Origin: Branchiostoma floridae
Taxonomy: Eukaryota > Chordata > Leptocardii > Amphioxiformes > Branchiostomatidae
Length of the DNA stretch: 36,048 nucleotides
Assembly: GCF_000003815.2 (NCBI RefSeq)
Contig: NC_049997.1
Span: 2,828,647 to 2,864,694, forward strand
Reading direction: 5' to 3'
Each line of letters starts with the position of its first letter. The stretch's first letter is position 1. Below, piece after piece: positions 1 to 9,066 of the stretch. The notes beneath the pieces were generated by a model. It was not told the origin of the DNA. It worked only from the letters and a program-made list of their open reading frames with translations, and made no database searches. A program made the translations under genes and the position numbers.

Positions 1-204
1 TTCAAAGGAAAGAAATACAAAACTAGCATTTTTCCTCAAGCGTTAAATAAACTTTACTTATTTTTATGAAAGAATGAAATAGTAACATCATAACGATATC
101 ATCACTTTAAAATGTACGATACTTTCAGTTGTATAATTTGGTGTTAATGAGAATACCAATCATCGAAATACATAAATGCCTTTCACGTTTTCTTGCAGAC
201 TTAC

Positions 205-272
205 CGTACACATCCCTCCCGCTTCGTCCACCTTCGGAGATCATACTTTGACCTATAGAGCCTCGACGATCC
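205..272 (-). CDS. Candidate internal exon of an unidentified minus-strand gene
   Basis: On the minus strand a pyrimidine-rich tract ending in CCACAG precedes 272, and a consensus donor GTAAGT follows 205, leaving a 68-nt exon-like segment. Read with one leading base it is open and gives a Gly/Arg/Ser-rich peptide containing GSIGQSMISEGG; a second frame is also open. The one-base start phase fits the two-base end phase of the candidate exon at 1868-1694, so the two could be joined. The product is not recognised. Its further 3' exons would lie to the left of the window. The splice signals are seen directly; membership in a gene is inference. Confidence 0.4.
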
Positions 273-1693
273 CTGTGGACAACAAAAACCACGAAGGTTA
301 GACATCCAGGTAAACAATATTCAAACACAATCTAATAAATTACACTTCTTCAGCGTCACTAGAATGAATTCATGTTAGTACATTCTAGTTATGCCGAAGA
401 AGAGTGATGGATGTCAGTCGAAACGTACGGAACTGAATCTCCGTTTTTATTCAGTTGTACGGATTGAATTGTATTTGAACGACATCTATCGTTCATGAAT
501 GGGAAGTCATGATACAGTATTGGTCAGACAGACCTTAAATCAGTCTTCAAGTAAAAAAGATTAGCATTAGATAGAGGGGTTCGCCAGTAAGAGAATCCAA
601 ATATTCATCTTCAAGTTAAAAACTTAAATTGTTCCAACCGTTTTTTTTTACGTAAAACGTGTGATTTAGGCCTTCTAGCATTGTTTTCGTAGAAAAGTTT
701 ATTTGAATTTTCAGCAAAAATCAGATCAGAAAATCAAAGTTGCATTTATTTGCAATATCAAAAAGAAAAAAAAAAGAATATATAGCTATAGCTAAAAGAT
801 CTGTTCGGCGCATATAAAAGTCATTAAAAGGGTACGCTTATCTTCCCAAACTTTTAAGATCACAGATGTTGGAGTCAACCGATTTTGAAAGAGTGAATTA
901 AAGAATAACAATCCAGTTATACAGTAAACCAACTCATCCAGCAGTCAAAAGGCGTCGTCTGTAGAACAAAAATATAACAATACAATACAGAAAATTACCC
1001 GAAGGGGTGTGCCCCAAAACAAACAAAGAAACACCGCAGAAGGTATTTCATATTTGCATATCTTATATCTCTAACTTTAAAACAGAAATACATTACCCAT
1101 AGACTTAAAATCAAATATTCCCTCATACAGCTAGTGTATAGGAATGTTTCTAGTTGTGAATAGTTGAATACGTGACTTTGTTGTGATGTGACAATCATCA
1201 CCCGAAGTTGGGTCATTGGCATTGTGTAGCACGCCAAATTAGTACAGGTCAAATAGCAGCACGAAACGATCTAATCAAGTGTAAAATCAGCTACTCCAAA
1301 ATCGCTCTAGCAAATGCTAAAATCATCTTAAAAGTGAAATATCTACAAGTAAAATAAAAAGGTGATCTGACCAAATGAAGTCTTTACTGTAAACATCTTA
1401 ATCTTTGCGTCCAAATGAAAAGCAAAAGTTTTCTTTTAGAATGCATCAAACGAATAGGCTCAAGGATACAGTGACACGGTGGTTCTTACATTATTATTAT
1501 CAACGAATGAAAAAAAGAACAGTTTTAAAGTGAAAAGAAATCCCATACCTTCTACAGTGCGATTAAAAAGATAATGTCACTGCCTCCCGTTTACTTTTCT
1601 ACTTTTCTGTACCAAATCACCATACGGAACACAAACAGTACAAACAGGCCAACCAAACAGTCTAAAGAGACAACGACATCACAAGGACCTTAC
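273..1693. other. No gene seen; AT-rich DNA with a small fold-back repeat
   Basis: I see no convincing coding sequence here; it may be the intron between the two flanking exon candidates. Around 345-410 an inverted repeat pairs CTAGAATG with CATTCTAG and TTCTTCAGC with an imperfect GCCGAAGAA. The segment near 300 (GTTAGACATCCAGGTA) matches part of the dispersed repeat found at 11863 and 14793, in the opposite orientation. Confidence 0.4.
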
Positions 1694-1868
1694 CGCGTGT
1701 GTCCATGGAAGTTCGGAAACGACGCAGAATTCTCCGTAAACAAGAAGGCGTCGGGCACATTCCCCTCATACCACAGCGTACCCGCCTATCTTGACCCGAC
1801 CCTATAACCCCTTACGGTAACCTCAGCAAAGCTGTCCGACCAGTTCCGCTCGTCATCAGAGCCTTCAT
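1694..1868 (-). CDS. Candidate exon of a minus-strand gene, interrupted by one in-frame stop
   Basis: The minus strand shows an acceptor (TGTGTGTCAG) at 1869 and a donor (GTAAGG) after 1694. With two leading bases the frame reads an acidic stretch (GSDDERNWSDSFAE), then VTVRGYRVGSR, a TAG codon at 1788-1786, then GTLWYEGNVPDAFLF and more protein-like residues to the donor. Either the TAG ends the protein, with the remainder as UTR, or the exon is broken by a point change. An internal donor GTAAGG at about 1815 and an acceptor at about 1786 would leave a 30-nt intron, which is too short to be credible. The product is not recognised. Confidence 0.4.
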
Positions 1869-1893
1869 CTGACACACAGTAAATTAAAGGTGA

Positions 1894-2133
1894 TATCTCA
1901 CTGCACTTTGGGCATCGGTGCGGCACAGCGGGGTTCTTTCATTACTTTCGGCACTGTTGAGTTATCTTCGCCGATTTTTAAAATAATCTAGATATTGCGT
2001 AATACGTAAAAGTATGATCTTGAAGACACCAAAATACATCCAAAATACACAAAACGGAAGAAAATTCATTCCGTGTCTCTGTAATCCTTCAAACTCCGCA
2101 GTGCCGCACCGGTACCCTAAGTGCAGTGAGATA
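1894..2133. mobile_element. MITE-like inverted-repeat element, about 240 bp
   Basis: The left end starts TATCTCACTGCACTTTGGG and the right end, read in reverse complement, starts TATCTCACTGCACTTAGGG. The arms continue with similarity through GGTGCGGCAC for roughly 40 bp. The interior has no coding potential, as expected for a non-autonomous DNA transposon. No clear target-site duplication is visible, so the superfamily is left open. Confidence 0.6.
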
Positions 2134-2216
2134 CCACAGGCTTGTGTAGTTTGTTGTCTTTTATATCATACTTTTCGTTCCCGAAAGCTTTCGTTCCCGG
2201 TTTGGAAACGTGACAT

Positions 2217-2461
2217 AGGCCCAATGCTTCATTCCACAAACGGTAATCGCGCTGAACCTCGTCGCGACCTAAATTGGATTTATTTAACCCGTGATTTCAT
2301 AATTGGATACAATTACAAATCATACATGAGCAAATATGACTGAATAAACAAGAAAGCACTGAAAAGCGTTGAAACATTTTATGAGATTCGTTGCGGGATC
2401 GGTCAAATTGCAGGTTGCAGCGAGGGCGCAGCGAGGTCGTCGCCATAATAGAACGGGGTGT
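2217..2461. mobile_element. Diverged MITE, same family as the element at 32364-32604
   Basis: The left arm contains ATTCCAC, then ATCGCGCTG and GTCGCGACCTAAAT. The right arm contains GCAGGTTGCAGCGAG and GCGCAGCGAGGTCG in inverted orientation. The same arm motifs in the same order occur at 32364-32604. Ends are blurred by decay and no target duplication is seen. Confidence 0.5.
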
Positions 2462-2647
2462 TATTACACAATAGCGTTTTGCGTCAAAGAGCGGGATGGA
2501 TGAGATTTAATCATTAGTCTTTGTTCAAAATAAGCTGATGCTTATCCCTTCCAAAAGCAATTTATGTACTGTGAATATGCACGCCTGCGACTATGTTATG
2601 CAGACAAGAAAATGGGCGCTGTACCGATCATCGAAAAGAATCTATCG

Positions 2648-3011
2648 CAGGGTTGTAGCCAGCACCTGTCCTTCAGTCCTTTGAAGGAATTTTGCAGCTG
2701 GGGACTGAAAAAAAGTTTTCCCCATTCCGTCCCCAGGGACAGACAAAAATTGATATGTAAAGATATAAAAAAACTGAAACCCATGTGTTCTTCTTCACCA
2801 AAACAGATGTCATTGAACAGCTTAGTCTACAAGCACAATTTGCACATCAGAATGCAGGAAATAGTGTTTCAGAGGGTCTTTATTTAAAAATTTTCTGGGA
2901 CCCAGACCCCTAGAAATGACGCGCAACGTCACGCCATGCCTTCGGTGCTCGATAGGATTCCCAGTCAAAATCAAGGGGACTGAAAATGATTTCAGGCTGG
3001 CTACAACCCTG
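2648..3011. mobile_element. hAT-type non-autonomous DNA transposon with 8-bp target duplication
   Basis: The element begins CAGGGTTGTAGCCAGC and ends with its exact reverse complement (2996-3011), a 16-bp terminal inverted repeat. The direct repeat ATCTATCG flanks it at 2640-2647 and 3012-3019. CAGGG-type termini with an 8-bp duplication are typical of the hAT superfamily. The 364-bp interior carries no transposase; short open frames inside it look incidental. The sequence on either side, with the insert removed, resembles one unit of the 119-bp tandem repeat at 12 kb (GATCATCGAAAAGAAT shared), so the insertion hit an older repeat. Confidence 0.85.
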
Positions 3012-3057
3012 ATCTATCGTAAGACAAACTTTATCTAGATCTTTTTTTTTTGCACAT

Positions 3058-3231
3058 CTATTCCAAATGAGGCACATGATTGCTTCTGACCGGGTTTCGC
3101 GTCGTTAAGAGGCGACACCTGGTCGGGAGCAGTCCACGTGCTCTCATTAACCACCTGTACATCCTCACCTGTGCATAGAACCTTTTACACGCCCTGCGCC
3201 TTTTATTCCCATATGTTGGCCGAGCTACGCC
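3058..3231. repeat. 174-bp dispersed repeat, copy 1
   Basis: This segment is identical to 10815-10988 except for one base (T at 3204, C at 10961). Identity begins at CTATTCCAAATGAGG and stops abruptly at GAGCTACGCC. Both copies leave the same minus-strand frame open (RRRACKRFYAQVRMYRW region), but nothing in it is recognisable. Such identity among decayed repeats implies a recent copying event. Confidence 0.8.
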
Positions 3232-3559
3232 CGCCTGCCCTCCCACCCCGCTTCCCGCCTGCCTGCTCGTACGTCCTGCCGGCTCTTTTCAACCCATTCT
3301 GCCCGCGTTAGGCGAGGAACTCTACAGGGCCAAGAACTTCAGGAACGCACAGGATTTTGGAGCACACATTTGTGAGGTGACATTAGGAGCGTTTGATTTT
3401 TCTTTTTCCCTAGTTTGTGCGGTTTTGCCATGTTGACTTCCGTTCGTAAATTGTTCTCGTTTGGTTGACAGTAGTAGTTTCACGAAGTGAGTGGTATTAT
3501 CACAGCCGTGCAGGTATGTTATTTCGGTGATAAATGTTTTCGCATTACTTAGTTTGATA
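3232..3559. other. GC-rich spacer, no gene seen
   Basis: The stretch is C-rich at 3231-3300 and then becomes ordinary AT-rich DNA. No motif, exon or repeat end could be supported. Confidence 0.3.
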
Positions 3560-3639
3560 TGTTAATTTGGTGATTGGCATGCTCGAAGCTTTGGAGTTAA
3601 ACACGTTTTCGGGGTAATTAGCTCGTATGATGCAGTCGT

Positions 3640-4420
3640 TTCGGTTATTGGCGAATGGTTTGCTCGCAGTGCTATGGTTTTAATGTTATGGGACCACAGA
3701 GACACATATAAGAAGAGGAAGACATGTGGATTTGGCGAATGGTTTGCTCGCAGTGTTTGGGTTTGATATGGTGGCTGGCCCCACATGTGAATTTGGCGAA
3801 CTTTGTGCTCGTAGTCTTTGGGTTTGATATATGGTGGCCACAGAAACACAAAGAAGTAGTAGTAGTAGTAGTAGGCATCCTTCCATCTTTGCAGATAATG
3901 GAAGTGTTTTTGTTTGATAGGGTGGCCACAGAAAAAAAAAAGAAGAAGAAAAAGAAGACATGTGAATTTGACGAATTTGTGCTCGTAATCTTTTGGTTGG
4001 ACATGGTAACCACAGAAACGCAAAGAAGAAGGAGAAAACTTGTGATTTTGGCGAATGGTGTGCTCGCAAAGTTATGGTTTGACTTGGTGCCTGCCAGAAC
4101 ACAAAGAAGAAGAAGACGTGTGAATTTTTATTGGCGCAGATTGTTATTTGATTTTGGCAAATGCAGTGCTCGCGCCGTTATGATTTGGCATGTGTTTTCG
4201 GCAGTCGACTCCGTCGCCTTTATTGGCGCAGATTGTTATTTGATTTTGGCAAATGCAGTGCTCGCGCCGTTATGATTTGGCATGTGTTTTCGGCAGTTCG
4301 ACTTCGCATCTTTTACGTAAAACTTGATTTGGATATTGGCCAAGGGTTTCATTGAAATTTTCATGGTGCAGATTGGCGTGTGAATTTGGCGAAGGGTGTG
4401 CTCGCAGTGTTATGAATGAT
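3640..4420. repeat. Degenerate tandem repeat array (about 60-170 bp units)
   Basis: A motif close to TTTGGCGAATGGTGTGCTCG recurs at about 3650, 3733, 3795, 3967, 4050, 4156, 4248 and 4384. It is usually followed by TTATGGTTTGA, then CCACAGAAACACAAAGAAG. Spacing varies because of internal expansions such as (GTA)n at about 3855-3873 and an A/G-rich run at about 3930-3960. Two 78-bp segments, 4127-4204 and 4219-4296, are identical with a 92-bp period, showing recent local duplication. Long open frames on both strands here (up to 183 codons) follow from the repetition and are not genes. Confidence 0.75.
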
Positions 4421-4439
4421 TGCAACCGTTAGTTGCATT

Positions 4440-4562
4440 TTTTGTCGCGCTGGGCTAAGTCGTATCACCTGGCAACATCCATATACTGGTAACGTTGGTA
4501 ACTTATTCATTTACATTTTTTGTGTGCATTTTTGCGTCTAATCTATACTCAAGTACATGAGG
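4440..4562 (-). repeat. LINE 3'-terminal fragment
   Basis: The segment shares CTGGGCTAAGT, GGTAAC and GCGTCTAATCTATACTCAAG-like sequence, in the same order, with the minus-strand LINE 3' end at 9100-9220. It is therefore probably the 3' UTR of the same LINE family, read on the minus strand. No coding part remains. Confidence 0.45.
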
Positions 4563-4870
4563 ATCCATCCTCTCAGTCTTGCTACGGGCACCGGGGTCAC
4601 TAAGAACCCTTGACGTTGGTCTGCCCCTAACCAGGGGTTGGTGTTCCGTCCCCGGGCTGACCTTGGTTGGATTGCGATGTGTCGTTTCTAGTAGTAGTCC
4701 GGTTAAGCTGCATTGTCATTTTCGTTTGTTTTCTCGTTGGTCGTGCAGACCTACCTGGTGTCTGGTGACAAGTGGCGTCTGTGTTTGGGAGTTTTTAGGG
4801 ATGTTAAGTTGAATGTTTGGCAGCTCAATCGTAAAGGTCAGCCTTGGGACGGCTCCAACCTTTGCTCTAA
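4563..4870 (+). mobile_element. DIRS-type retrotransposon leader and ORF1 fragment
   Basis: The leader contains CCCCTAACCAGGGGTTGG followed by GGGCTGACCTTGGTTGG. It closely matches the leader at about 7570-7622 that precedes a clear DIRS-type coding region. Further on, a translated stretch with GQPWDGSN parallels GRPWDDSNPSA in the 7.6-kb copy. Similarity ends near 4870, where CR1-like sequence begins. The assignment depends on the better copy downstream. Confidence 0.45.
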
Positions 4871-5026
4871 TTCGTGCAGGAGGTCGATTAAATATACTTT
4901 AAGTTGGATACAATCTTTGCTGTCAGAGAGTAGACAAAGAGTTTGTGTTGATGAAAAAGATCAGAATGTGTCCACACTATGAAATACACAGTGATAAGCT
5001 GGAAAAAGGACACCCCGAGATAGTTA

Positions 5027-5500
5027 ATGTACCGCAATGTTACTTGTACCCTAATGGAGTTTACGCAGCAGGAAAAGCACTTGGGCATCACCATTGACAG
5101 GGAACTGAGTTTCAGTAAGCACATATCTTACATATGTATTAAGACAAATAAGATTGCAGGACTCATTGGAGAACATTTTGCATTTATAGACAAGGTGGTG
5201 TTCTTTCTCCTATATAAGTCACTGGTATTCAACTAGTCAAGAGTACGAGGCTCCAACATGGTCATCCTATACATTGAAGCAGGTCCTGGAACTTGAAAAG
5301 ATCCGAAAGAGAACAACTAAGAGAGTCCTCGGCCCTAGTAGGTTAACCGTTGAAGAGAGTTTGAAGGCTCTGAAATCACCAACATTGGTCTTTAGGAGAA
5401 TCAGAGGAGATTTCATCAACACTATATGTCATTTTGAGCTAATTAAGAACACTCGAACAACACTGTCTCGGGATTAAGAACGTAGCGAGGTGACAAAATT
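5027..5500 (+). pseudogene. Decayed CR1/L2-group LINE, RT C-terminal (thumb) region
   Basis: The translation contains LGITIDRELSFSKHI, then NKIAGLIGEHFAFIDK and LLYKSLV, the ordered landmarks after the RT palm in CR1/L2-group LINEs. After a frame change, LELEKIRKRTTKRVLG and LKSPTLVFRRIRGD follow, matching the usual 'RRATK...L.LPTL..RR.RGD' region. Stops and frameshifts show it is inactive. The copy runs into the assembly gap at 5501 and its continuation lies on the other side. Confidence 0.8.
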
Positions 5501-5600
5501 NNNNNNNNNNNNNNNNNNNNNNNNNNNNNNNNNNNNNNNNNNNNNNNNNNNNNNNNNNNNNNNNNNNNNNNNNNNNNNNNNNNNNNNNNNNNNNNNNNNN
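5501..5600. other. Assembly gap of exactly 100 N
   Basis: A run of 100 N is the usual placeholder for a gap of unknown size. About 85 bp on the left (roughly 5391-5476) is nearly repeated on the right (roughly 5604-5692), so the gap may be an unresolved overlap or an allelic duplication. Confidence 0.95.
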
Positions 5601-5910
5601 CTCCTTTAGGAGAACAGAGGAGATTTCATAAACACTATATGTCATTTTTGAGCTAATTAAGAACACTCGAACAACACTGTCTCCGGATTAAGAAAAAAGC
5701 GCCGATCGAGAAGTAATAGAAGGACACACTTCTTCTGTATCAGGGTTATCTCGTGGTGGAATAAGCTACCAAAATCTGTGGTGACATCTCCAAGCGTAAA
5801 CTGTTCTGAAGAGAGACTGGATAACCACTTGAGGCAACACAGGTCACACTACATCTTAAAAGCCCTGGATAATCTGCAGTTATCAGGGATGACAGTGTTT
5901 TGAGAATGAG
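5601..5910 (+). pseudogene. Decayed CR1/L2-group LINE, C-terminal end
   Basis: After repeating the sequence left of the gap, the translation continues with RRSRSNRRTHFF, VISWWNKLPKSVVTSPSV and ERLDNHLRQH. This is the usual CR1/L2 ORF2 C-terminus ('R...WN.LP..VV.A.S...FK.RLD.H'). Together with 5027-5500 it forms one decayed element. Frame breaks are present and no intact ORF survives. Confidence 0.75.
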
Positions 5911-6044
5911 TGAGTGGCCTAAATAGGAACAGGGGTTCCTACCTTTGCCAGAAGAATTCTATTCTACTCTAATAAATTGTTGGGGTTTCAGTCAAACAGG
6001 TGCCAGGTAGCAGTCGTAGGTGGCACTACTAGTGATTGTCTTTC

Positions 6045-6260
6045 ATTGCAGACGGCGTCCTACAAGGGGCCGTGCTCGGACTGTTATATTTCATATTGTA
6101 CATAGATGACATGCCAAACTACTTAACCACTGAAGGTCAGATAGTACTCTTCAAAGTCGGTTACAAGAAATGTTGTTTTGAATACTGATTGCAACAGTAC
6201 TGAGAGGTGGCTGGATGGGAATAGACTGACAACTAATGTACCTAGATACGAGTCAAGAAA
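6045..6260 (+). pseudogene. Decayed LINE RT palm fragment
   Basis: The translation gives DGVLQGAVLGLLYFILYIDD, corresponding to the conserved 'GVPQGSVLGPLLFLIYIND' block of LINE RTs. After a frame change come ERWLDGNRL and TTNV, matching the region after the catalytic FADD motif. The catalytic box itself is lost. A very short similar stretch (TTTCAGACGGC) recurs at 9050. Confidence 0.65.
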
Positions 6261-6309
6261 CAGAAGTTTTGAATTTTGTGTTTTCTGCTAGATATCGGGT
6301 AGGGGTTTC

Positions 6310-6690
6310 ATTTTTTAATGAATGAATGATTGTAGTCATTTATTGTACATTGTTGGTTAAACGAGCCAAGTACAGGTCGCAACAAGACATAACATGGATT
6401 GGTATACTATAACAGTATCACAAATCTACTCTACACAGAAGTTCGGCTTCTTCTCGCGTCTTGGTGATTGTGAAACTGTAGGACTGTATTGGTTTAGCTA
6501 TGGTTGGTTTGTCAAAGCATATGAGGATTATAAACTTGTCAGTGCTATTCATGTGTCTAAAGTGAGGGAAGCTACTTTCTTTATAAAAAGATAGCGCATT
6601 TCTATCTTGTCATACATATCACAATCAACAGTGAAGTGCACGTCATCTTCTACCATGTTTGAAGTACAAAAATGGGCAGACTCTTAAATG
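6310..6690 (-). pseudogene. Decayed LINE 3' end, minus strand
   Basis: The minus strand encodes HFCTSNMVEDDVHFTVDC, the C-terminal Cys/His motif also seen in the 9-kb copy and in the near-intact LINE at 25-29 kb (VEDEYHFVLEC). Downstream lie a short decayed tail and a 3' UTR containing CCTGTACTTGGCTCG-like sequence. Stops follow shortly after the motif. Confidence 0.6.
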
Positions 6691-6734
6691 AATCATTGCA
6701 GGTCCCTACGGTCAAACTCGCATCCGGCCGTAGA

Positions 6735-6852
6735 AAAAAAAAATCTTCTTACATAGGTGTATTTGTTTGGAGGGAATTGCAAGCTGTGGTTAGAGTGGCC
6801 ACAACTCACCACTCATTTAAGAAACTTCTGAATCCGACTTTTAATCCCTAGG
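6735..6852 (+). pseudogene. CR1/L2-group LINE C-terminus fragment, plus strand
   Basis: After an A-run, the plus strand reads SYIGVFVWRELQAVVRVATT and HHSFKKLLN then a stop. This matches the terminal 'WN.LP..V....T..SFKK.L' motif of CR1/L2-type ORF2. It lies head to head with the minus-strand LINE end just to its left, so two separate insertions meet here. Confidence 0.55.
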
Positions 6853-7530
6853 CCCTGTTTTACGATTCGGTGCGGATAACAACTGTGAGAAGTGGTATGA
6901 TTGTGTTTCTTGCAGGGTGGACTTGTCTTGGTTAGGTATACTAGTATACAAATATTTGTATTGTGTTTAAACTCTATATATGCGTGTACTCAGGGTCTCC
7001 CTGGTAAGCAGTGTTTATCCACCCTGATTATGAATACAAATATAGATAAGTTGATTCAGTGTTTGAGGAGCGCGTGCCGTTGCAGGTTCAGGTGTTTAGA
7101 ATCTTTGGGACACTTAAGGTATGGAATCAGACGTTTGGTTATGAGTATCATCCGAATCTAGGGAGAATGGTCCTGGGAGCGCTTGGCCCTAAGGAGGACG
7201 AAGAAATCTTCGTTCTCGTTTTTTACTGCCATTGGCATTTACTAAAGAAGCTAAGTCTCTGCGTAAAACGGTGCATGTTACGGTCGGTTTACCGGCATCG
7301 GTTGAAGTTAAGCTGAGCAAGGGGAAGTAAGAGGAATTCCTTGGCTGTGCAGTTCTTGATAACCCCTTCAGGCTTTAGAAGCGGGATGGGTGCGTGGTAT
7401 TGGAGTTGCAACTCTAATCGATCTTTGGCAAAGCAGTGCAACAAAATTTTTCGGTTCTGTCTTAGTTCTCCATAATATTTTTAAGGTGACCATTTGTGTA
7501 TTCGTGGCCTCGTCCTTCCTCTCAATCCTG
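6853..7530. other. No recognised gene; possible retroelement remnant
   Basis: A short plus-strand open segment near 7230-7330 reads FTKEAKSLRKTVHVTVGLP and ends SKGK. It looks protein-like and may be part of the adjoining DIRS element, but no motif confirms this. Nothing else is identifiable. Confidence 0.25.
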
Positions 7531-7544
7531 TTTCGAACTTCGCC

Positions 7545-8570
7545 GGGTTACTAACAACCCTCTACTTACGTAGGCCCTTAACCAAGGGTTGAGGTTCGTC
7601 TCAGGGCTGACCTTGGTTGGCTCGAGTGTTGTCGCTGTTTATGGTTACAGTTTTCAAGAGAGTTAAGGTTTCCTCTCTTGCTATCGTATCGAACAGTTCG
7701 GTGAGCGGAAACTTGCTAGACGCGATTGGTCTTTTCCTGACTGGGAATATCAAGATCCGTTCGACCCTGAGTCGGCGGCGCAGCGGGCGCAACAGCGACA
7801 GCTCCGATTTGTCGACTTCCGAGGTCGGCCGTGGGATGATTCCAACCCTAGTGCTCCAGGTGTGCAGGATATCGCGTCGGGGTCTGTGCAAGCGAGTACA
7901 GCTATGGTCAAGTTTACAGACCCTAATTCTTTTATAGCAGGCCAATTAGGCCATCATACTGCGGAGTGGAAATTGATTTTGGCCGACCATCCAGATAAGG
8001 ATATGCTCTTAGAGTGGGTGAATAAAGGGGTAGACGTGTACAAGTTCATTACTCCATTTAAAGGCAAGTTTCGGGGAAATCGAATTAAGGTAGACTTTCC
8101 TGAGCCGCAAGTGTTTGTTAACAACGTGTATTGTAAATCTTTTGTGAAGTTTATTGCTTCCTTTCCATTATTGGATAGGCTGGAAACGGGCGCAATCTAA
8201 ATTTTGGGGGAAGGTAGGTGAAGGCGCACCACCCTACCTAATAATGCTCTTAACGGTGGATCAGGCTAAGTCTCGTTTGTGTTGTGATCAGAGATATCTG
8301 AATTCATTCATTATAAGGATTGCCCGTTTGTCTTAGATAAGTTGGTCGACGTTACCAAGTATGTTAGGCCAAACACGTTTCAAACGAAGTGCGATGATAA
8401 GTCGAGCTACGACCACATCTCGATACATCCAGAATCTAGGACGCTGCTTGGTTTTCAGTGGGTGGGCTTCTGGTTTGTTTGTAATAATCTTCCTTCTGGG
8501 TTCAAATCGTCGGCCATGATTTATAACACGTTAGGTTTGGCCGCGACAAGGAGAGTACTGTCAGTAACAA
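7545..8570 (+). pseudogene. DIRS-type retrotransposon fragment: leader, gag-like part and reverse transcriptase
   Basis: The leader (CCCTTAACCAAGGGTTG, then GGGCTGACCTTGGTTGG) precedes a frame reading RDWSFPDWEYQDPFD and GRPWDDSNPSAPG, then GVDVYKFITPFKGKF and FPEPQVFVNN. After a frameshift near 8195 comes GKVGEGAPPYLIMLLTVDQ, then SRLCCDQRYLN. After a second break near 8335 come VRPNTFQTKCDDKSSYDH and RTLLGFQWVGFWFVCNNLP. The ordered blocks 'PP.l.mpLTV...RLC.D.R.LN', 'CDDKSgYDH' and 'GFqW.g..FV.N.LP.G' are characteristic of DIRS-type RTs. The catalytic Y-D-D-equivalent region, RNase H and tyrosine recombinase are missing after 8570. The copy is dead. Confidence 0.8.
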
Positions 8571-8740
8571 GATCAAACGCAGCGCTAAATTTGTATATTC
8601 AACTCCAACAAGCTCCCCTCTTTCCATGACTGACAGCCAGTCATCTCTCATATTAACCAAGGCAGATGTGGTCGAGCGATTAGGATGGTAAGCGGGTTAT
8701 GCAGTTGACACAATATCGTTTAAGTTTGAATAGCGCAAAA

Positions 8741-8977
8741 TCATGAACAACTCTTTCGAACACTTTGCTCGCACCTCAACACTGAAAGTAGGCTGGTTGG
8801 CCGGCTGTTTTTTCCAGTCAGTCGCGTTCTGGAATTCTTAGGGAGGGGGCGTACTTTTGTGTCTCTCCATTGACTGGGGAAAAGGCCGGGGATTAGTGAC
8901 TGATTGACAATGGGGTGCACAGGTGCGGCTATATACAAATATGGCAATCTCATTAATCTGTTTTCCATATGGTCCAC
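8741..8977 (-). pseudogene. LINE RT finger-region fragment, minus strand
   Basis: The minus strand reads NQSLIPGLFPSQWRDTKVRP, then LPKNSRTRLTGKNSRPTSLL and SVL. This is the RT block usually written 'N.SL..G.FP..WK.AKV.P..K......NYRPISLLPVLSK'. It is short, has no catalytic residues and is isolated from the LINE 3' half that follows to its right, so it is a separate remnant. Confidence 0.65.
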
Positions 8978-9066
8978 AGCGCATGATGCTGGTATAGGTA
9001 TGTCAGTCAGCAGCCCCAGAATGCCATATCTACTAATTGTCTTGAATTAATTTCAGACGGCATTCT

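Noticed and set aside
3058-3231. 174-bp repeat as a tRNA-derived SINE
   Set aside because: The box A-like start and GGTTCTATGC have poor consensus match and spacing, and there is no tail or target duplication.
3562-4275. Long overlapping open frames (up to 183 codons) on both strands
   Set aside because: They follow the periodic tandem array and low-complexity GAA/GTA runs; no domain or splice context.
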